Source of the DNA: Edaphochlamys debaryana
Taxonomy: Eukaryota > Chlorophyta > Chlorophyceae > Chlamydomonadales
Assembly (NCBI GenBank): GCA_016858145.1
Contig: JAEHOE010000177.1
Coordinates: 62,001 to 126,000 of the forward strand
Direction: 5' to 3'
DNA length: 64,000 nucleotides
The translations under genes were made by a program, and so were the position numbers. Within the stretch, counting starts at the first letter, position 1; each line of letters opens with the position of its first letter. The notes below the pieces were generated by a model. It had not been told where the DNA came from. It ran no database searches and saw only the letters and a list, made by a program, of their open reading frames with translations. Of the stretch, positions 59,301-64,000 are shown one piece after another.

Positions 59301-60480
59301 CGCCCGGGAGGACTTCTCCATCCTGGCAGCCGTGACGGGGCAGGGCTCCGCCCTCACGCTCTCTCCCGATGAGCTGCTGGCTGGCGGCAACGGCACGGCC
59401 TCTGACGCCATTGAGAGACCATCAGACCCGGACTGCACTGCTGCGCAGCTGCAGACCCGGCTAGCCAACGTTATAGCCAACCGCATCGTACGTGAAGCCA
59501 GGGACGCGCTGCGCGCGCTTCCCCTGCCCAGCCCTCGGCCTCGCCGCACGGGCAACGGCACCACGGTTTCCCTCGACACCAGCCTGCTCTCCCACCATTT
59601 CTTGGAGCGGGCGTTCACCGACGGGCTGGTGGTGGTCGAGTGCGGCACCTCTGCCGCCACGGGCCTCGAGGCCTGCCTCAGGGCAGGCTGGACGGTGCGC
59701 GAGTACCACACCTGGGGCGCGCCGGAGGAGGAGCGGGCGCTGCTGCGCCGTCGTCTGGGCTGGCTCCGTGCTTCCTTTCCCCGCCAAATCTGCGGCTCCG
59801 CCGTGGAGGCGCCCTGGGCAGCCCTTCCGCCGGGCCCCCTCAGCAACGAGCACCTGCTCAACGCCTCCGCCAACGCTGGGCAACAGTGGCTCGTGCTGGC
59901 CAACCTGGACTCCTACCGGGTTCCGCCCGAGCGAGTCTTGGACCTACTCGGCCGTCTTCAGGAGCTGCAGCCCCGCCTTCCCCCGGGTTACCTTCTGGAG
60001 GGCAACCTGCCAACGACCGAGGACACGCCCTTCGGCAATGGTCTGACTTTAGACACGGCCTTGCTGGGTAGGCCCCAGCATTCGCTGCGGGACTACTACA
60101 CCAACTTAGCCGCCATCGAGCACCTGCGGCGCATCGTCACCAACGGCGCCTGGGCCCCGAGCAACCTCGCAGCCTCTGACGCCCTGCCGTCGCGTCAGTT
60201 GCCCATCTGCGAGGCGCTTCTCGGCCCCCCCTACGCCGCATGCGACGTGCCGGGCCGCACGGTCACGGTCCTGCCCCCAGGTGACCTGCGCGCCATGGAA
60301 TTTCCCACCATCCGTTCAGCACCACCGTTGGACGTTGGACGTTGGACGTTGGACGTTCAGCACCGCCGCTGGACCCAGAGGAGATCTGCACCGTCTCAGG
60401 CCTCGAACCCGCTTCCCTGCTGGAGCCGCGAGAGGATGGCACCCTCGTCGTCCCGACGGCCCCCGAAGCAGTACTCTTAG
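50335..60480 (+). CDS. Retroelement polyprotein, first part: Gag, protease-like, RT, RNase H, DNMT-like
   Basis: First ATG of the frame is at 50335 (MSNKHVPVFDSINKSLPAFL); 3,381 codons to TAG 60478-60480. Order: Gag-like helical region to about 51.2 kb; a Cys/His module ending HSLDFC (51286-51346); Gln/Tyr/Pro-rich region; a retropepsin-like fold (about 52.45-52.96 kb, VLWGVHFFWLHG); Pro-rich and RS/RD-rich linker (53.3-53.8 kb); second Cys/His module ending HSLDKC (53.87-53.99 kb); second protease-like fold (about 54.95-55.6 kb, VVLGRDFNVQF); acidic linkers; a hydrophobic segment (57340-57400); RT (57.7-58.7 kb) with CDCRAAFNQLPL and FVDD for the YxDD box; RNase H (58.79-59.15 kb) with HTDFSNVG, TDHAPLLWL and HNADTLSR; then a C5-methyltransferase-like segment (59.57-60.30 kb). 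The final codons after 60314 are out of the original frame because of the insertion. Confidence 0.85.
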   Translation: MSNKHVPVFDSINKSLPAFLAATHSWRLGWEMTSRGDNTCKLCRLWLAGIAGGQGPDGSVRLFTVTQHWVNTKGLPRLLRHRVEFDAAIAAMNPQPVPLPDYVGQALPPGLLDAMDYVIALLREDYGRDDPDAKADYEKFEIWTTEDPTAAGSRYLAIVSVLSLVTYPRRTRTERWLLAVVKSHWVKAAVMNEHIKLGYWGKADDDPTAWDVEWCISECQNVYVCFRSDQAEVDRLAPKKVRALATAAGPVGESTAASHSDFARLSAQLDSMALAIHGPNNGNRPFGNQQQLQSPAGKMRQRWPKEAPGPVTGSKGPCTYHACVKGPRAKSHSLDFCSENAKAGNPTALQGYPASVDMGQAWEKLLRQNPQFAAPQQQQQQGGYQQGGKPQGGSKQEYVKAKDNNRGKGRVNAYAAKTDSPASQAPAAAPPVAFHAPYGYAPYPYAQPPPMYGYPPSAYGGHGPQQLPAPSAGQHAAAFASAASYRGTPPPSHVSAQSHGWLMGHGAPPYAYPPPPSYAPSTSSALATDTLLVAQQPFGTFITRVDSTAGATVLATSSSASVSKLGGGMSSLGTSVQTAAPARTGLQWPIPAVALNTAREPMPAGFRQSQAASLPSSIRVPLVEYCSIQIYLDGSCSVRVSGATGTTILTAIGDLMNVVKAQIRPSPTDTAPNATFACSSTAASAGSTTPPGSAVPTGDTEAINRHLQSKDCASLHYVDNGDPKQGVAFHTADGGLVYPSGVAPDCACNPWGLVVESLVKELGLTIRPCDAGVRSLEQRSRPLGIVTIRTTLNPGTPQETTFEGEFLVVRDSAAEGLFKVLWGVHFFWLHGMVLDYFPSPHLKFRLGFYRGDASLGGYVKLIPAPAELGQAAAALRACYATVQLPASETAAREVKTKDCNRKVPFLPKQLFKTLADSAASELYASGDSTVRIWSTPEPSYAEQYKRYLHEEERKALIIYADPVPLNEDELIAQADEDGELDEYLVNDDGSVPMEPLSPLPPLSPPLPPSPVPEPSPPLPPALAVERSPQPPPPQPNALVTPPAPAPKGPSARVPPQGPQAAPAVNPAARRHIAWSPMPPPQATPVGGPPVLRLGPRDPYYDRGYRGDQRGSEQRRSRSPSRGDKEPDNDRRKDQGKDHDRDRSRDRGHGGPGPGSSGAVPRPRHTKELPSKLSGSRVPCTCCTLISELASHPDYRALARYPGLETVSYAAKKDHSLDKCKIWALLGGPTLLQMTRDVALTFGIQGYSQPILESELLEWDPVQDPLTLDESLQRDAQHLINTCRWHEEIRAQVQAPHGRSPYHAQQLNAHAVFWHRHPVWCQLLFLALGEQGLRVDWGLYLPDGSPRLIPSDEELARQDLLARALAEGLHRLQAGAGGDEAPAGPLAPPYLPPGLRPAVLPAWAAPQLLVTAQTTQPALQTAPPPPPVAAPAVQTGRALCMHPGLALDVQPAPANLMDYSTTVFATVAARDTSRAAPMQPQRVEPPPPPPPPPLQPPSQAPAQGLRPAVAEPQSVGSPRQVVSMVRATQVLTVGDVQWSVARTVYEENPSSVGEPWVCAFLAADQLPPPTPRNNTGTGLLMGDNEGYRWTSGGFCKIQIVCVDHVSSPATFSDEDGLTGIPLLLRLDVARTFPTTVEGDGLRHHEPRPLRGAIGNRGLYGYEYTLHGARLLVNGHVTERTGASYMRSISLALPPIPVLGLDDLPYGVVLGRDFNVQFNAVRSYGRAGDTLQLTHQLPNEDTWATTLRLTNVYCPGDIRFCALTPSPGRGGEDDDNNQPGQAEHADADTASGEDEEVLTPVPEQPGQRRLLPRPSSSRANSPDLTPPKVPPSAALQARARDMPQRWADAATELQATKAKELRDAGAGPSPSSAVAPTAPPAPALVLPPAPEPEERPRSDSTKRPAPTQGEQLGPLGKLVRTERGGYELQVDVKRWAATKHLPTEALLQQLNEVFDACEAEERAAGRPFPPRDEIVIDEEEEEEEAPDVTSPCSGPQPRRPDDDASAGGAGGGSASAPSSCAAAPLPAGPSAPPASSGSALPTGTKAHHLSLQQKLALPVTLCSKSCGNPGPRLYMPDGTFLTPDGDRVPLGRYRKREKATDFHDRIVMSQVDGDGESPSPGNAGGAVPSPWHNGYCTVRPKTYGLSLARVVHLLYDLDGRTFCSSEDDYALSIPRRHGARALSRLIANSPIYGPVPFLDTYGACSTDSEYDDFGSTSGGEEGELDDELAAYAAKLDALQHQLGRMMLRHVTRSLDRRLRRHARRELRRQQERRALAQIEIDRTREEYRTMAKREFLRRRAERWAATAGAKPAKPKLMVPPTNTSSASPHRWRLNTFKTFTFALTCLVLLSCWRLADAAPHCVPHPAYQQGGQWAAPSWAQLELSPANSSLEEAMHRVRLRPQSTPPVAAPPGGSAAPSPAAPLTAALAAEASPANVTTPDGTRAPPEDSTFVKQAAGYTLCIRPDMTEAERDSIKALMQKYDHLFARSLKDIGCYRGDLGPVKIELKHDNPIFEAPRRHSAAERAVEDAKCRELLEADIIEPSNSTKYAMNVTMPGKKGLDGTYASGDKRYCADARRVNAASVRDYFRPPAPEELFARILGAKFITKCDCRAAFNQLPLAEEDRDKTSFWWCNTLYRYKRLMYGAVNATAAWQRVLSHHVRQYGLQDVVHIFVDDAAVTGSTAEEHEQNLARFLAMLADINIKLHPDKTVVAADKIEFLGHMISADGLRPVQAKIAAIQAIQPPRSLTELQSLLGMCNYYRCYIPDFACIASPLYELTKKGVVWGPETWQPKHQEVLDRLKAEFATNNRLLRNPDPNRELILHTDFSNVGISAVLGQLDDDGNEYMCACISRSLNQHERNYTSYKGEMLAACWAMKMLRPYLLGWRFTLVTDHAPLLWLMENQNLVGQYARWALLMQEYDFNVAHRPGKLHHNADTLSRSPMPSSADGSGARMDEDSDPRPPVPKLVPYPTVTPAAQPTVLMSAVQALAQRAREDFSILAAVTGQGSALTLSPDELLAGGNGTASDAIERPSDPDCTAAQLQTRLANVIANRIVREARDALRALPLPSPRPRRTGNGTTVSLDTSLLSHHFLERAFTDGLVVVECGTSAATGLEACLRAGWTVREYHTWGAPEEERALLRRRLGWLRASFPRQICGSAVEAPWAALPPGPLSNEHLLNASANAGQQWLVLANLDSYRVPPERVLDLLGRLQELQPRLPPGYLLEGNLPTTEDTPFGNGLTLDTALLGRPQHSLRDYYTNLAAIEHLRRIVTNGAWAPSNLAASDALPSRQLPICEALLGPPYAACDVPGRTVTVLPPGDLRAMEFPTIRSAPPLDVGRWTLDVQHRRWTQRRSAPSQASNPLPCWSRERMAPSSSRRPPKQYS
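60314..60354 (+). repeat. 41-bp slippage insertion with (GTTGGAC)4 that shifts the frame
   Basis: GTTCAGCACC occurs at 60314 and again at 60355. Between them are four head-to-tail copies of GTTGGAC. The 41 bases are not a multiple of three. Upstream frame reads RSAPPLD then out-of-frame residues and a stop at 60480; downstream frame reads SAPPLDPEEICTVSG and stays open to 63215. Confidence 0.85.
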
Positions 60481-63215
60481 GCCTCCAAGCGCCGGCGGCC
60501 GCCCGCCTCTTCACGGGTGCGCAGGCCCTGCAGCGCGCCTTCATAACCCCACACCACATGGCCCGGATGCCTCCACTTCAGGCACCGCCGGCTGCCCCGC
60601 TGGGGGGGGGTGAGGAGCGTCAAAACAACCATGCAGCGGCCCAGCCTGCGGCCCTGATCACCGGCGCCGTACAGCGCAACCAGACCAACGAGCGCTGGAC
60701 TTCTGCCCTAATCTCCGACGTCGCCGCCATCGCCGATCGTCAGGAGCTTGGAGCTGGACGCTACTGTGATCCCTGGGAGGACAAGCCGCTGCTACATTAC
60801 CTTTCGCAAGGCATCTGCCCCGCGGGCCTTGGAGGTGAGACAGCCAGGCGCGTGGCGCGCCGAGCCATCAACTACCGGTACGATGAGCGCGTCAAGCGCC
60901 TCTATCGCCGCATGCCTAACGCCACCATGCGTGAGGTGCCCCCACCTGAGCAACGCCAAGCCATCATTGAGGAGGCGCATCACCGCTTGGGCCACTGGGG
61001 CGCTCGCCGCACGCTCTGCCTGATCCAGAACGGCTACTGGTGGCAAGGTATGTCTAGAGATGTTGAGTATGTTGTACAGCGCTGCGCGCTCTGCGACCGT
61101 GCCAACACCACAGGCAACGTGACCCCTCCGGAGCTGCACCCTCTGCCAATCCGAGGGCCCTTCTTTCGCTGGCACGTTGACCTGGCAGGCCCCCTCACCG
61201 CCACGCAGTCGGGCTACCGGTACGTGATGGTGTGCGTGGAGTCCTGGACCAAGCACGTGGAGATGATCCCGCTGCGAGACAAGAGCTCAGAGGAGGTGGC
61301 CAACGCTTTCCTCGCCAACGTCTTGGCCCGCTTCTCTGCCCCGGCGGAGGTGGTCACGGACGGCGGCTCGGAGTTCCAGGGAGCCTTCGCTGCCCTGCTT
61401 GAACAGTGCTTTATCGACCACCGGACTACTTCGCCCAATCACCCACAGTCCAACGGTGCGGCTGAGCGAGTAGTGCAGATTTGCAAGCGGTCGCTTCGCA
61501 AATACTGTGCGCAGAACGTCTCTGCTGAGAAGTGGGACGACTACCTACCCTGGATCCTGCTGGGCTACCGTTGCTCCCCGCAGAAGTCGACCGGCAAGTC
61601 CCCCTTCGAGCTTATGTACGGGGCCCCGCCCATGGTACCTCTGGGCGCCCAGGAGCTCTGGGCTGAGGCCATAGATCCCGATCTCGACCCCCAGCGGGCG
61701 GATCAACTCGTGATGCTGCGTGCGCATAACGTGCAGCAAGCCGCCCCCTTCAACGGCCACAACCTGCTCACGGCGCAGTGGCGCGACCGTCACAACTACG
61801 CGCGCGTGAGGGCCGGCGGCTACAAGCCCCGGTTCACCAAGTTTAACGTGGGCGACTACGTGTACGTCATCCTGCGCAATCAGAACAACACGCTCCAGCT
61901 CCCTGTCCGCGACACGGTGCTGCGCATCGTCGCTGTCAGCGCTGAAGGCGTGGCCACCCTCACCGGTAGGGACGGCACCACGCGCAAGGAGCACGTCAGC
62001 AACCTTGCCCCCTGTCACCTCCAAGACTTGGACCCGATCATAGATCCCCGCATCGCCATCCCTCCGCTGGATCTGCCATGCGAGATCTGCGCCTTCCCAG
62101 GCGACGAGTCTAAGATGGTCATGTGCGACGGCTGTGGCACAGGATGGCACCTGTACTGCCTCCAGCCGCCGCTCAGGTCAGTGCCCCGCGGCACCTGGAC
62201 CTGCCCTGACTGCCACGCCCGCGGCGTGACCCCATCAACCATCAACCAGCAACCCGCGCCCGCACCCCGCGAGGCGCCGGCACCACAGCTGTTCCCCAAC
62301 GCCCAGGGCCGTCAGCGCATCGCTGAAGCCCAGGCGCTCGAGGGAGCCGCCTGCTCCCGCAAGGTCCGTGACCCCGCCACCAACGCTCTCGTGGAGCGCC
62401 GGGGCACCTTGCACTACACCACTGCCGAACCACGCAACCGCCCCATCGAAGCGCGCTACACCGACGGCACCGTGGAGCGGCTGACTCTGCGCGCGGCTAA
62501 GGGCTGCGCCCTTCCCTCCGCCACGGTCCTCTCTGTCACCGCCGGGGCCCCGCCCTTGGCGTTGCCTGATCACTGGGACCTCTCCTCTGCGAGCGCCCGA
62601 GCCGCTGCCCTCTTGCAGCTCCGCTCGGTGCCCGAACTGGCCGCCAGCATGCCGGAGACCCTCTCGCACGCGGTCACACCCGCGCCTACTGAGGAGGCTT
62701 TGAGCTCGCTCCTGGACTATCTGGACGCTAGCCGCTCACCGGTCATTCTGGACCCCTGCGCCGGTGACGAAACCTTGGCCCTGGCGCTGCGTGCCCGCGG
62801 CTACACCGTCAGCGCGAACCAGGGCCGGGCCAACACCGCATCCGGCTGGCCCAAGCTCGACCCGCTGCAACCGGGTACCTACCGCCGCCTTGCCACGCCC
62901 GGCGAGTCCTGGCTCATCATCTCGGCTCCACCCCCGGAGCTGCTGCCCTTCTGGCTGCCCCTGACCATCGCCATGGTGCCACTGGTCGCGGCCTTCATCC
63001 CACGGCGCTTGCTAACGGCCCCGCCGCCTGCTTGGGCTGCACTTCTTACCCGCCTTCTGGACGAGGAGAGGCTGGCTGTCATCACTGGAGAATCCTGCGG
63101 ATACGTTGGCGGAAAGCCTGGAGCTTGGCTGATTGTGTTTCGGGATGGAACGATGAAAGCGCAGCTGATGCGAGGAATTGGGAAGGGACGCGCCGAGCAT
63201 TGGGTGCACGCGTAG
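60355..63215 (+). CDS. Retroelement polyprotein, second part: integrase, PHD finger, methyltransferase-like
   Basis: Same polyprotein, resumed in another frame after the 41-bp insertion; about 953 codons to the TAG at 63213-63215. It has no independent start of its own that I favour. The integrase zinc module reads EEAHHRLGHWGA then QRCALC (60.97-61.10 kb). The DDE core is HVDLAGPL (about 61.17 kb), VVTDGGSEF (61.35 kb) and NGAAERVVQ (61.45 kb). KFNVGDYVYVILR (61.85 kb) is the SH3-like integrase tail. A C4HC3 PHD finger spans 62079-62217 (CEIC, CDGCGTGWHLYC, WTCPDC). The last domain (62.73-63.18 kb) has ILDPCAGDETLALALRARG, like motif I of SAM-dependent methyltransferases, and IISAPPPELLPFW where amino-methyltransferases have NPPF/DPPY. 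Confidence 0.85.
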
Positions 63216-63420
63216 CTGAGGAGGTGTAGCCTGGGTTACGAGTCTTGCAGGCTGTCGCTTGGCAGAGACCGTTAGCATGGTAGGAGCTAAGCCACTGGAG
63301 TCGGCTGGGGGAGATTGTTGTCTGTCGTTGAGCGAACTGCTTCTGACTTAGGAGTATGGCTTCGAGCCGGTTTCGACTGCGTGCTTTTCTGTAGGGGTGA
63401 GCTCTATTGGCTCTGAGCCG

Positions 63421-63433
63421 CCAAGGGGGGGAG
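63421..63433 (+). other. Candidate polypurine tract
   Basis: CCAAGGGGGGGAG lies about 205 bases after the integrase-frame stop, where a 3' polypurine tract should prime plus-strand synthesis just before the 3' LTR. The LTR itself is not confirmed. Confidence 0.45.
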
Positions 63434-63482
63434 TCTTCCCAGCCGGCATCGGTATGCCACGAACCATAGTGTGTCCTGACAG
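63431..63482 (+). repeat. 52-bp direct repeat, left copy
   Basis: Matches 63860-63911 with one mismatch. It begins inside the purine tract. At its right end GTGTCCTGA pairs with TCAGGACAC (63471-63493) to form a 9-bp stem. Confidence 0.85.
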
Positions 63483-64000
63483 GATCAGGACACTGGAGGG
63501 AGCGGCGGGCGGGAATGCAGGCGATTGGACCTGGCTCGCTGGCCGGGGTGTCCGGGGCCAACCGTTGGGCCTAAAAGCTTGCTATGTGTGGGAACGGGTC
63601 AGGAGGACAGTGTTATGCGTGTGGCAAAGGGGGGGGCGAGATGGTGAAACGGGGGCCTGCAGGGGATCTCATGCATTTTGGTCTCTCAAGGTGGTGCCGC
63701 AGCAGCCGCGCACGGCCAACGAGTAGGCTAGCCATGCCATTACCGGTGCTAGATTGCCCCCATTGCCGTGTCATCTACATTTTACGAAAAGCAGTTCTGG
63801 AGGTCTCAGTTTTGGAGCTGAGCCCACGGGGGAGTACCTCATGTTGAGTGCGTTGACTTGAGTCTTCACAGCCGGCATCGGTATGCCACGAACCATAGTG
63901 TGTCCTGACAGCGTGTGTGCCTGAAGGGCCTGGCGTGGCCAGCAACGTTGAACCGCCCCGCTGTGCACACTGGCATGATCTTAACTCTTGCGGAGGGTGC
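63483..64000. other. Right flank of the retroelement
   Basis: Presumed 3' LTR or host flank. No gene is recognised, and the window ends before any second element boundary can be seen. Confidence 0.4.
63860..63911 (+). repeat. 52-bp direct repeat, right copy
   Basis: Partner of 63431-63482, 429 bp to the right in the same orientation. The sequences diverge completely after it and the stem-loop is not present here. Confidence 0.85.

Larger units (their letters stand above)
50010..63433 (+). mobile_element. Ty3/gypsy-type retroelement with methyltransferase-like and PHD modules
   Basis: Approximate limits: the structured leader on the left and a purine tract on the right; LTRs were not confirmed. 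The domain order RT, RNase H, integrase is that of Ty3/gypsy. Extra modules are a cytosine-methyltransferase-like segment between RNase H and integrase, and a PHD finger plus class-I methyltransferase-like segment after integrase. The internal region is about 13 kb, far longer than a standard gypsy element. A 41-bp insertion interrupts the frame, so this copy is probably not autonomous unless frameshifting rescues it. Confidence 0.8.

Noticed and set aside
63431..63911. 52-bp direct repeats as the retroelement's two LTRs
   Set aside because: Both copies lie on the 3' side of the coding region and are 429 bp apart; LTRs must flank it.
1..64000. CRISPR arrays, bacterial operons, Shine-Dalgarno sites
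   Set aside because: The genes are intron-rich and eukaryotic; no spaced identical short repeats of CRISPR type were seen.

Overview
The window is nuclear DNA of a green alga of the Chlamydomonas/volvocine group. The signs are very GC-rich coding sequence, genes split by many short GC-rich introns with GTGAG/GTGCG/GTGGG donors, TGTAA poly(A) signals, Ala/Gly/Pro/Ser-rich linkers, an OPR-type gene, volvocine-style kinases and a very long Ty3/gypsy polyprotein. All exon models were built by eye from splice signals, reading phase and protein similarity. No transcript or database evidence was used.

Layout. (1) 1-6055, minus strand: 5' part of a DEX1-like secreted or membrane FG-GAP protein that runs off the left edge. 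(2) 7043-10074, plus: nine-exon NADPH-dependent FMN reductase with a targeting peptide, head-to-head with (1), and with decayed copies of its last exon in the last intron. (3) 12588-15515, minus, and 29462-32883, plus: two paralogous pseudokinase genes in inverted orientation. Their N-terminal halves are diverged but two blocks are almost identical at DNA level. (4) Between them a head-to-head pair: an unrecognised minus-strand gene (17779-21016) and a large OPR/FASTK-like gene (about 21.36-27.83 kb). (5) 32.9-37.2 kb: gene-poor DNA. (6) 37244-45049, minus: a 16-exon transmembrane receptor-like kinase with intact catalytic motifs. Its first intron holds a LINE fragment. (7) 47509-48624, minus: an orphan single-exon ORF. 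(8) 50.0-63.4 kb, plus: a nearly complete Ty3/gypsy-like retroelement.

The retroelement is the most unusual part. Its polyprotein carries Gag-like zinc modules, retropepsin-like folds, reverse transcriptase, RNase H, a degenerate cytosine-methyltransferase-like domain, integrase, a PHD finger and a second class-I methyltransferase-like domain. A 41-bp slippage insertion built on (GTTGGAC)4 breaks the frame between the first methyltransferase-like domain and integrase. Reading without those 41 bases would be open from 50335 to 63215.

The host genes do not form an operon or an obvious pathway. They are independent eukaryotic genes separated by repeat-rich intergenic DNA. No bacterial-type features, CRISPR array or convincing RNA gene were seen.
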